Source: Chitinophaga pinensis (GTDB lineage Bacteria > Bacteroidota > Bacteroidia > B-17B0 > Aurantibacillaceae). From it: DNA of 40,857 nucleotides. Shown piece after piece: positions 8,829 to 16,078 of the stretch. The DNA is taken from positions 1 through 40,857 of the forward strand of contig CAMCZO010000016.1 in assembly GCA_945887955.1 (NCBI GenBank), read 5' to 3'. Every line of letters starts with the position of its first letter. Position 1 is the stretch's first letter. The notes below the pieces were generated by a model. That model did not search any database, was not told the DNA's origin, and worked only from the letters and a program-made list of their open reading frames with translations. A program made the translations under genes and the position numbers.

Positions 8829-9461
8829 TTATTTAAAAAAATGAATGCGAATAAGGTTCAGTCCAAAAACCATCAATAGGCTCCCTGTTATTATATTAAA
8901 AACCGCCATTGTTTTAGCCGTTAATACTTTTTTTAATTTGCTTGCGCCCGATACTTTTGCCAGCTCAACTAATAAAACCAAAACAAGAGTGGCGCTAAAA
9001 TAAAAAATCATTTTAACAATAGAATAATTTAATGTTTTGCTTATTATTGTAACATTTCCGAGCCAAAGAAGCCAAATGGCGGGGTTTAGCGTATTTAAAA
9101 AAAAACCTTTTAATAACATTAAAATGGGCGCAGGTGTTTTTATTTCTATGGCAACTTCGGTTATTACATCTTGTTTTTTAAAGTGAAATGCACCAAAAAC
9201 AATAAGCAAAACGCCAGCCACTATTCCCATAAATCTTTTGCTTTCTTCATCGTGAAAAAAATTTGTTGCCCCTAAGTTCACCAAAAAAATAATTAATAAA
9301 CAAACCATCAAATCGCTTAAAAAAATTCCGAAAGCAATTAAGGCGCCCGGCTTGTAACCATATTTAATGGCTGTGTTTAATAAAGCGAAAAAAGATGGGC
9401 CAAAAGAAAAACTCAAAAATAAAACTATTATGAGAGTTTGATATATTAATGTTAGTGCCAA
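8829..9461 (-). CDS. LysE family transporter (amino acid exporter type)
   Basis: 210 residues with about six hydrophobic segments (roughly 7-27, 36-60, 75-95, 111-135, 145-165 and 185-205), the LysE/RhtB layout. Residues 22-45 (FGPSFFALLNTAIKYGYKPG) match the conserved first-helix/loop motif, and NTLNPAIWLLWLG at about 118-130 is the second conserved helix of the family. Members export amino acids or small metabolites across the inner membrane; the substrate cannot be deduced. It is 4 bases downstream of the GH3 gene. Confidence 0.88.
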   Translation of the reverse strand: MALTLIYQTLIIVLFLSFSFGPSFFALLNTAIKYGYKPGALIAFGIFLSDLMVCLLIIFLVNLGATNFFHDEESKRFMGIVAGVLLIVFGAFHFKKQDVITEVAIEIKTPAPILMLLKGFFLNTLNPAIWLLWLGNVTIISKTLNYSIVKMIFYFSATLVLVLLVELAKVSGASKLKKVLTAKTMAVFNIITGSLLMVFGLNLIRIHFFK

Positions 9462-9465
9462 AATA

Positions 9466-10995
9466 TTAATTTTTTATATTCTCTATAAATGCCAGCCATT
9501 CGTTTAATTGTTTGCCCTTTAAAACCCTCGGAAATTTACTCTGACCTCCCAGTTTATTTTTACTAGCCAAAAAATCAATAAAAACCTTGTTTTGCAAAGG
9601 AATTATCTTTATTTCTTTTAATGCATGTTGTCTTTCTACAGCATAATCATCATTTAATTCTTTCAAATGCCCGTCAAGCCTTTCTGTTAATTCTTTTAAA
9701 TTTATGTTTTCGTCTATTCCAACATACCAGGTGTGAGAAAATAAGCCTTCAAATGGCAATCCAACAACACAGAACTCGTTGATATTAATCTTAAAATAAC
9801 TTGCAGTAAGTTTAATGGCGCTATTCATATTTTCCACGCTCAAGTGTTCGCCGCATAAACTTAAAAAATGTTTTGTTCTTCCGGTAATAATAATTTCGTT
9901 TCTTTTTAAGTCTAAGAATTTTATTGTGTCGCCAATTAAATATCGCCAGGCCCCTGCACAATTAGAAATAACAATCGCATATTCTTTATTTAATTCTACT
10001 TTACTCAAATCAATTGCGTTTGCATTTGGTAGCATATTTCCTTCTGAATCAAAATTTTGATTACTAAACGGAATAAATTCAAAAAAAATTTGATTATCTG
10101 TCATTAGTTTCATCGCCTGAGCTTCATTAGGCCTTTCTTGATATGCAATAAATCCTTCTGATGCCATATAGGTGTCCATATAAACCAATGGCTTGCCACA
10201 CAAATTATTTATGCTGTTTTTGTAAGGAAGTATCGAAACCCCACCATGAACAAACATGACCAAATTTGGCCAAACATCGTGAATAGTTTTAACTTGATAA
10301 TGCTGAATAATGCGCTCAAATAATATTTGTATCCAGGCCGGAAGCCCACAAATAAAACCCACGTTCCAGCTTTTTGCATTTAATACAATTTCTTCTAGCT
10401 TATCTTCCCAACTTTTTTGTGCTCGTATTTCTGGCCCGGGCAAACTAAAATTTTGAAACCACAAGGGCTGAGTTCCAGTTGTTATTCCGCTTAAATCGCC
10501 AGTAAAACAGGTGCCATTAAAATTTAAATTTGTGCTTCCCCCCACAAACAAAACTTCTGTTTGATATTGTTCTTTAGAAAAATTAAAATGCTTTGTTGCT
10601 AAAATTTGTTTAAAGGTGCCTTTGTGTATAGACCTTATCATCGATTTAGTAACTGGAATGTGTTTACTCGAAGATTCTGAAGTGCCAGAACTTAATGCAA
10701 AATATTTAATTTTTCCTGGCCAACTCACATTTTTTTCTCCCTTTAAGGCCCTATGCCACCAGCCATCAAAAATAGTTTGATAATCGAGAATTGGCGTTTG
10801 GCTTTGAAACATTTTTATTGGATCTTCTTGCATTAATATGTTCGAAAAGCCAAATTGTTTGCCAAAATCTGTATTGCGCGCCTTAAACAAAATTTTTTTT
10901 AATTGCTTAATTTGCTGCTTTTCTCCGCTCCGCCTATTCGGTATTTTAGAGCGAATGTTTATAGCGCCTTTTATAATCGAACCCAGTATTGGCAT
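9466..10995 (-). CDS. GH3 auxin-responsive-promoter family protein (acyl-adenylating amido synthetase-like)
   Basis: 509 residues, full length for a bacterial GH3 protein. Adenylation motifs are visible: SSGTSESSSK (102-111), the YMASEGF motif in the middle, and CAGAWRYLIGD corresponding to the YRxGD motif. Plant GH3 enzymes conjugate acyl acids to amino acids through an acyl-AMP; bacterial homologues are widespread in Bacteroidota, with little biochemistry. The gene is packed 16 bases after the M42 peptidase gene and 4 bases before a LysE exporter. This could suggest a conjugate-forming, exporting and cleaving group, but that is inference. Confidence 0.9.
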   Translation of the reverse strand: MPILGSIIKGAINIRSKIPNRRSGEKQQIKQLKKILFKARNTDFGKQFGFSNILMQEDPIKMFQSQTPILDYQTIFDGWWHRALKGEKNVSWPGKIKYFALSSGTSESSSKHIPVTKSMIRSIHKGTFKQILATKHFNFSKEQYQTEVLFVGGSTNLNFNGTCFTGDLSGITTGTQPLWFQNFSLPGPEIRAQKSWEDKLEEIVLNAKSWNVGFICGLPAWIQILFERIIQHYQVKTIHDVWPNLVMFVHGGVSILPYKNSINNLCGKPLVYMDTYMASEGFIAYQERPNEAQAMKLMTDNQIFFEFIPFSNQNFDSEGNMLPNANAIDLSKVELNKEYAIVISNCAGAWRYLIGDTIKFLDLKRNEIIITGRTKHFLSLCGEHLSVENMNSAIKLTASYFKININEFCVVGLPFEGLFSHTWYVGIDENINLKELTERLDGHLKELNDDYAVERQHALKEIKIIPLQNKVFIDFLASKNKLGGQSKFPRVLKGKQLNEWLAFIENIKN

Positions 10996-11011
10996 TTTGA
11001 ATTTGTTGCTA

Positions 11012-12103
11012 TTATTTTAAATAACGAAAGTCTTGGTTATTTTTTATTGTTTTTAGAGAATGATATATAAGCTTGATAACCTCTTCAACATCCTTTTTGT
11101 TAACGCTTTCAACTGTTGTGTGCATGTATCGCAAGGGCAATGAAATTAAAGCCGAAGCAATGCCGTCGGTAGCATAAGCAAAAGCGTCGGTATCTGTTCC
11201 GGTTGCTCTTGATGCCGCCTGACGCTGAAAATCGATTTTGTTTTTTTTGGCTGTAGCAATTATTAACTTCAATAAATTATTTTGAACAGCTGGCGCATAG
11301 CTTAATACGGGGCCTTTTCCACAATGAATGTCTCCACTTGTGATTTTGCTCATCATTGGCGTTTGGGTATCGTGACAAACATCGGTTACTATGGCTACGT
11401 TTGGTTTAATTTTTCGGGCAATCATAGTTGCACCGTTTAATCCAACCTCTTCTTGTACTGCATTTACAATATATAAACCAAAGGGCAATTTATCTTTTTT
11501 TTCTTTTAAAAGCCTTGCGACCTCAGCAATCATAAAGCCTCCTATTCTATTATCAAGGGCGCGGCCAACATAATAGCGGTCGTTTAATTCCATTAATTCG
11601 TCTTGATAAGTTACCACACAGCCCACATGCACGCCGAGATCGCTCACCTCTTTATCTGACTTACAGCCCAAATCTAAAAAAATATTTTTTAAGCTAGGGG
11701 GTTCCTCTTTGCCGGGCTCTCTAACATGAATAGCGGGCCAGCCAAATACGCCTTTTACTATTCCTTTATCTGTGTGAATATTTACTCGCATGGAGGGCGC
11801 AATTTGGTGGTCGCTGCCACCATTTCTTTTCAAATAAATAAAGCCGTCTTTTGAAATATAATTCACAAACCAACTAATTTCATCTGCATGGGCCTCAATG
11901 ACTACTTTATATGTTGCACTTGGGTTTATAACCCCTACTACGGTGCCATAAGTGTCAACAAAATGGGTGTCAACATAGGGTTTAATGTAATTAAGCCATA
12001 TTTTTTGTCCTGCGCTTTCAAAGCCAGTAGGCGAGGGGTTGTTTAAATATTGATATAAAAAATTGGTTGAATTAGTATTTAGTAAAGATTTTATTTTTGC
12101 CAT
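11012..12103 (-). CDS. M42 family metallo-aminopeptidase
   Basis: 363 residues, normal for M42 (TET-type aminopeptidase or deblocking aminopeptidase). Metal and catalytic residues are present: H72 and D74 (EAHADEISW), bridging D184 (GRALDNRIGG), catalytic E218-E219 (VQEEVGLNGA), D241 (VTDVCHD), and a late His in RYMHTTVES. The enzyme removes N-terminal residues from peptides in the cytoplasm as a large oligomer. Start ATG is at 12103. Older annotation often calls this family endoglucanase; the motifs support peptidase. Confidence 0.93.
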   Translation of the reverse strand: MAKIKSLLNTNSTNFLYQYLNNPSPTGFESAGQKIWLNYIKPYVDTHFVDTYGTVVGVINPSATYKVVIEAHADEISWFVNYISKDGFIYLKRNGGSDHQIAPSMRVNIHTDKGIVKGVFGWPAIHVREPGKEEPPSLKNIFLDLGCKSDKEVSDLGVHVGCVVTYQDELMELNDRYYVGRALDNRIGGFMIAEVARLLKEKKDKLPFGLYIVNAVQEEVGLNGATMIARKIKPNVAIVTDVCHDTQTPMMSKITSGDIHCGKGPVLSYAPAVQNNLLKLIIATAKKNKIDFQRQAASRATGTDTDAFAYATDGIASALISLPLRYMHTTVESVNKKDVEEVIKLIYHSLKTIKNNQDFRYLK

Positions 12104-12194
12104 GTTGAATTTTTATATAATTAAACGAAAAAATGATGGGCCTTAAATTATTTTTTTATTTTTTTTGAAAGATTGCATTAAAATTAAAAATTTG

Positions 12195-12800
12195 TTATTT
12201 TTTAGTTTTTTGTTTTTGCCAAGTGTTATACTCGTCTTGTTGTTGAGGTCTAAATGCTGGAATTCGGCGCAAAGGCTCGCAGGGCTTGAGCGATCGCCGG
12301 CATTCGGCTGGCAAATTTTGATATAGCGCTGTTCCTTTTGTTTTCCAGGCAATCATTTCGTTACTCACCTCTTTGGTTATTTTTGCTGGGTTGCCAAGCA
12401 GCACTTTTCTATTTTCGATAATGGTTTCGGCTGGCACAAAACTAAGCGCGCCTACAATACACTCGTCGCCTATTATTACATTATCCATAATTACACTGTT
12501 CATTCCAATTAGTGTGTTTTTGCCTATCGTAGCCCCATGAATTATGGCGCCATGGCCAATGTGTGCGGCTTCTTTTAGCAATACGGTGGCTCCTGGAAAC
12601 ATGTGTATGGTACAGTTTTCTTGAATGTTACAGCCATCTTCTATAACAATTTGGCCCCAATCGCCTCTAATTGCTGCTCCAGGCCCTACATACACTTTTT
12701 TACCAATTATTACGTTGCCTGTAACCGTGGCATTTGGATGAATAAATGCACTAGAGTCTATCACGGGCTTATACCCATTAAATTCGTATACATTAGACAT
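12195..12800 (-). CDS. Gamma-carbonic-anhydrase-like hexapeptide-repeat protein (YrdA/PaaY family)
   Basis: 201 residues from the ATG at 12800; an ATG 30 bases further up exists but MSNVYEFNGYKPVID is where the family begins. Hexapeptide repeats (VTGNVIIGKKVYVGPGAAIRGDWG) form a left-handed beta-helix. The three metal-ligand histidines are in AAHIGHGAIIHGATIG. The C-terminal tail with CRRSLKPCEPLRRIPAFRP is the PaaY/CaiE-type tail. It may act as a zinc carbonic anhydrase or an acyl-CoA-related accessory protein; sequence alone does not decide. A candidate -7 box TATTTTTA lies a few bases upstream. Confidence 0.9.
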   Translation of the reverse strand: MSNVYEFNGYKPVIDSSAFIHPNATVTGNVIIGKKVYVGPGAAIRGDWGQIVIEDGCNIQENCTIHMFPGATVLLKEAAHIGHGAIIHGATIGKNTLIGMNSVIMDNVIIGDECIVGALSFVPAETIIENRKVLLGNPAKITKEVSNEMIAWKTKGTALYQNLPAECRRSLKPCEPLRRIPAFRPQQQDEYNTWQKQKTKK

Positions 12801-12910
12801 AGTGTTTTGTAAAAATACAATTTTTTGCAACGACTAACAATAAAAAATTGTTGTCTATATTTAACTAAGGATTAGGACAAAAAAATACCCGCAAAAAACA
12901 TAATAAAATT

Positions 12911-13126
12911 TCAATACCTCAGGCAACGCACAGAAAAGCGACCTTGCCTGTTGGCGCTGTTTCTGTAGATAATGCCATCACCGCTGCTAAAGCCGCGGAC
13001 CCAAGCGTCACCGAGACTTTACTCTGACGAACTCCACAAGTAACCGCCTACGCCAAAGTTGCTGAAACCCCCATTGGAGAAATATAACCGCCCGGAAGCC
13101 CTTACCATCTTATCTTTATTTACCAT
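12911..13126 (-). pseudogene. Decayed C-type-lectin/FSMP-type domain resembling a DGR variable region
   Basis: From ATG at 13126 the frame reads 35 codons to a TAA at 13021-13019, then stays open in the same frame for 35 more codons to TGA at 12913-12911. The product would contain RASGRLYFSNGGFSN, GGYLWSSSE, the stop, DAWVRGF and finally FSVRCLRY. The order ASG / F / GYxWSSSE / AW / R / SVRCLR is the C-terminal pattern of Fibrobacter-major-paralogous/DUF1566-like domains, the usual variable region of Bacteroidota DGR target proteins. Variable positions between WSSSE and SVRC are nearly all NNC or NNT codons. The patch is clearly richer in G+C than its surroundings. The upstream part of a normal target protein is missing. 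Domain identity is well supported; DGR origin is inference. Confidence 0.7.
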
Positions 13127-13189
13127 AATTATACGCTCAATAATATAAAATAAATAAAATTTTTTTATAGGAGTTCATTGCTACAAAGT
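13117..13189 (-). repeat. Leader repeat copy B (in front of the decayed fragment)
   Basis: On the minus strand the 64 bases up to the ATG at 13126 match the leader of the ORF6N gene (copy A, 13729-13803). By eye about 57 of 68 aligned positions agree with two small gaps, including ACTTTGTAGCAAT, CCTATAAAA, TTATTGAG and TAATTATGG. It abuts the stop of the ORF6N gene. Confidence 0.75.
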
Positions 13190-13738
13190 TTAAGATTTAT
13201 TTTTTTGCAATTTATACCCAATTTTTACTCTTGGTTTCGGGCTTTCTTTTTTATCGAGTAATTCATCTAAATACCTAAAAACAATTTCCATGTTTTTATC
13301 TTGATTATCCAATTTTCTTTTTATTTTTTCGATTTCATATTTTAGTTCGGTATTTGTTAAAAGCCTTTCTCTCAACTTTACAAATAATTCTATGATTCTA
13401 ATACTTACCTGAACGGCTCTCTCACTCTTCAAAACATTTGCTAACATTAAAACCCCATATTCTGTAAAAACAAATGGTAAAGCCCCACCTAAATGTGATT
13501 TTGATGGTATCGCAAATTGCGATACCATTATCTCAACTTCAATTTCAGTTAACTGAAACATAAAATGCTGTGGGAATTTTGTGATATTACGTTTAACTTG
13601 TTCGCGTAACCGAATACTTTTAATACCATACAACTCCGCCAAATCTCTATCGAACATCACTTTATGATTTCTGATGATGTATATTTTGTTCATCACTATC
13701 TCATCGGGAACAACTAACGCGCTTTCTTTCTTTGCCAT
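13190..13738 (-). CDS. ORF6N-domain protein (putative DNA-binding, mobile/phage-type)
   Basis: 182 residues. Residues about 15-105 form an ORF6N domain: IYIIRNHKVMFDRDLAELYGI, then RLREQVKRNITKFPQHFMFQLT and LPFVFTEYGVLMLANVLKSERAVQVSIRIIELFVKLRE. The tail (115-160) is a Lys/Glu-rich predicted coiled coil, followed by a basic end. ORF6N domains occur in phage antirepressor-like proteins and in many Bacteroidota chromosomal copies; DNA binding is the usual guess. It stands alone between unrelated housekeeping genes and shares its leader with the decayed fragment just downstream, which suggests an accessory cassette. Confidence 0.88.
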   Translation of the reverse strand: MAKKESALVVPDEIVMNKIYIIRNHKVMFDRDLAELYGIKSIRLREQVKRNITKFPQHFMFQLTEIEVEIMVSQFAIPSKSHLGGALPFVFTEYGVLMLANVLKSERAVQVSIRIIELFVKLRERLLTNTELKYEIEKIKRKLDNQDKNMEIVFRYLDELLDKKESPKPRVKIGYKLQKNKS

Positions 13739-13803
13739 AATTAATCACTCAATAAATATAAAACAAAGGAAAGTTATTTTATAGGTGTTGATTGCTACAA
13801 AGT
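13729..13803 (-). repeat. Leader repeat copy A (in front of the ORF6N gene)
   Basis: The 66 bases before the ORF6N ATG (13738) plus the first codons, repeated about 610 bases downstream as copy B. Both copies end at an ATG followed by a Lys-rich start (MAKKE here, MVNKD in copy B). It probably carries the promoter and translation start. Confidence 0.75.
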
Positions 13804-14004
13804 ATAGCATTTATTTTTTCGGCAACTACTCGTTTTTAAAAGACTCCCTTTCCAGACCAACGTGTACCGATTTAATATAAAAATTAATGCTGTTTTGCCC
13901 TCTTTTTATATTAGGCCCAACTTGGCCCTGCACTTGTTTAATGGCCCTTGCCAGTTAGTGGGGCGCAATCTTTTTAAAAATTATCAATTATATATCTGAA
14001 CCTT
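13739..14004. other. Intergenic region with an unexplained 42-codon open stretch
   Basis: Besides leader copy A, the minus strand from 13954 to 13826 is open for 42 codons (LARAIKQVQGQVG... ending LERESFKNE, stop TAG) without an ATG and directly after a TAA. It is somewhat GC-richer than its surroundings. It could be a gene remnant; I do not recognise it. Confidence 0.3.
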
Positions 14005-14592
14005 TTATTTTGGTTTCCACTTATTAAAAATAAAATAAAATAATACAATTACGGTAATTGAGCATAATAAAATAATAATAGTTTGGTTTACGTTAGGTAT
14101 TGTATTTCTATTACCCGTCTCGATTTTGGCTTCTTTTAAAAAACGATGCAAGCCTAAGTTTTTTCTTAAAAACTTTAGTTCGTCGTCATAATCGTTTCCG
14201 TATGTTAAGGTATAAAAATCTTCTTTTTCTGATTTAAAAAATTTCCTACTTCGGCTGCACCAATCTAATTTACAATTATTAACTTGTTTATATCTACTAT
14301 AAATAACCCACTCATCTCCAACATTAAATTTTTGATAACATGGGGTATTACATTCAAACAACACTTTAAATGTTTTTTTTGCTTGTCCCTTATAAAGTTC
14401 GTCTATTTCAAAAACGGCCTCTCCAAATATATTATCGCATTCAACAACATTTTTTACTCGGCCTTTAAAAACAATGTCATATTTGTCGCACTCTGCAATG
14501 CTTAATCCCGAGAGAGGACATTGGCAGGCGTTTAAATTAACATAACAAAAGAGAAAAAAAAATACAATACTTTTTATAATGGCATTAATCAT
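14005..14592 (-). CDS. Secreted NTR/TIMP-like cysteine-rich protein with C-terminal membrane anchor
   Basis: 195 residues. A signal peptide (about 5-21) is followed by the CQCP motif, putting Cys near the mature N terminus, as in netrin-like/TIMP-type domains. The next 100 residues (AECDKYDIVFKGRVKNV, AVFEIDELYKGQ, CNTPC, GDEWVIYSRYK, CSRSRKF) show the beta-barrel pattern and paired cysteines seen in bacterial homologues. A single transmembrane helix (about 171-190) near the C terminus would anchor it, with a short basic tail inside. Its start overlaps the end of hutH by 8 bases. Function unknown. Confidence 0.65.
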   Translation of the reverse strand: MINAIIKSIVFFFLFCYVNLNACQCPLSGLSIAECDKYDIVFKGRVKNVVECDNIFGEAVFEIDELYKGQAKKTFKVLFECNTPCYQKFNVGDEWVIYSRYKQVNNCKLDWCSRSRKFFKSEKEDFYTLTYGNDYDDELKFLRKNLGLHRFLKEAKIETGNRNTIPNVNQTIIILLCSITVIVLFYFIFNKWKPK

Positions 14593-16078
14593 TCAACTGG
14601 GTTTTTATGAAGCGCTGCGAGGCCTGAATTAATTCATACAATATTTCGTCTTTATTTATAAATGAAACCTGTTTGCGATATTGCAAAAGAAGATTTTCTA
14701 TTACAGGAGAAGATTTTAGGGGCCTTCTAAACTCGATGGCCTGAGCGGCATTAAGCAACTCTATAGCTAAAACTTTTTCTACATTATTAATTACCGTAAA
14801 ACATTTTGTGGCCGCATTGGCGCCCATGCTCACATGGTCTTCTTGACCATTGCTACTCACAATACTATCTACACTTGCTGGAGAACATAGTTGTTTATTC
14901 TGACTAACAATACTAGCGGCTGAATATTGTGTAATCATAAGCCCTGAATTTAATCCATGGTTTGGGGTTAAAAAAGGGGGTAATGCTCTTTGCCCAGAAA
15001 TTAATAAAAAGATTCTTCGTTCTGAGATGTTAGCCAGCTCTGCCATTGCGATACATAAAAAATCTAAGGCTAAAGCCAAAGGTTGGCCATGAAAATTACC
15101 TCCACTTATTATTTCATCTTCTTCAATAAAAATTGTGGGATTATCTGTTACAGAATTAATTTCTATTTCAAATACCGAGCTCACGTAATTTAAAGTGTCT
15201 TTTGTTGCACCGTGCACCTGAGGAATACATCGAAACGAGTATGGATCTTGAACTTGCGTTTTGTTTTGTTTACTAATTTCGCTTCCCTCTAAATTAGCGC
15301 GAATGGCTTTGGCTGTTTTTATTTGTCCTAAGTGAGACCTAATGTTTTGCAAATTTTCTTTAAAAGGATCTAAGCGAACATCAAATGCATCAATAGATAA
15401 AGACGAAATTTTATCTGCCAAAAAATTTAAGCGCTCAGATTGTAATATACAATAAACCCCATAAGCGCTCATAAATTGCGTACCGTTTAGTAAAGCCAGC
15501 CCTTCTTTTGATTGCAAGATTATTGGCTCTATTCCTTTTTCTTGAAAAACATCTTTTGTATCAAACAGCTTATTATTATGAATTACTTTCCCTAAGCCAA
15601 GCAAAGGGAGGCTTAAATGCGCTAAGGGAGCAAGATCTCCGCTTGCTCCAAGAGAGCCTTGTTGATAAACCAAAGGATATATTTTATGATTTATTAATTC
15701 GCATAATAGTTGCACTGTTTTAAGTTGAACGCCACTTTTACCATAAGATAAAGATTGAATTTTTAATAAAAGCATTAGTTTTACAACCTCTTGGGGCACC
15801 GGCTCTCCCAATCCACAAGCGTGGCTCTTAACCAAATTGATTTGTAATTGCTCAATTTCAGCATCAACAATTTTTACATTACACAAAGAACCAAAGCCTG
15901 TATTTATGCCATAAATAGGCGCTTTATTTTGTTTTAGTTTATCGTCTAAATAGTTTCGGCAATCGATAATTGCTTTTTGCGACACTTTCGAAATGTTTAC
16001 TTTGGCGCCATGGTCATCTAAAAAGGATTTTAACTCCGCTAGCGTAAGTCTTTTAGTATGATCAATCGTTAGTGTCAT
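14585..16078 (-). CDS. hutH: Histidine ammonia-lyase
   Basis: 497 residues, normal for HutH. The MIO prosthetic group forms from A145-S146-G147 in GSLGASGDLAPL; the active-site Tyr lies in YGINTGFG (56-63). Later motifs FHGQPLALALDFL, SERR and QEDHVSMGANAA are also present. It deaminates histidine to urocanate, the first step of histidine catabolism, in the cytoplasm. No hutU, hutI or other hut gene is in the window. It overlaps hisS by 17 bases on the same strand. A tyrosine ammonia-lyase or aminomutase is a less likely alternative for this fold. Confidence 0.9.
   Translation of the reverse strand: MTLTIDHTKRLTLAELKSFLDDHGAKVNISKVSQKAIIDCRNYLDDKLKQNKAPIYGINTGFGSLCNVKIVDAEIEQLQINLVKSHACGLGEPVPQEVVKLMLLLKIQSLSYGKSGVQLKTVQLLCELINHKIYPLVYQQGSLGASGDLAPLAHLSLPLLGLGKVIHNNKLFDTKDVFQEKGIEPIILQSKEGLALLNGTQFMSAYGVYCILQSERLNFLADKISSLSIDAFDVRLDPFKENLQNIRSHLGQIKTAKAIRANLEGSEISKQNKTQVQDPYSFRCIPQVHGATKDTLNYVSSVFEIEINSVTDNPTIFIEEDEIISGGNFHGQPLALALDFLCIAMAELANISERRIFLLISGQRALPPFLTPNHGLNSGLMITQYSAASIVSQNKQLCSPASVDSIVSSNGQEDHVSMGANAATKCFTVINNVEKVLAIELLNAAQAIEFRRPLKSSPVIENLLLQYRKQVSFINKDEILYELIQASQRFIKTQLND

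Noticed and set aside
12143..12352. Minus-strand frame of 69 codons
   Set aside because: It lies in a different frame over the end of the carbonic-anhydrase-like gene and has low-complexity Lys/Asn content.
13190..13738. ORF6N gene as part of an intact prophage
   Set aside because: No integrase, terminase, capsid or other phage gene is near; both sides are housekeeping genes.
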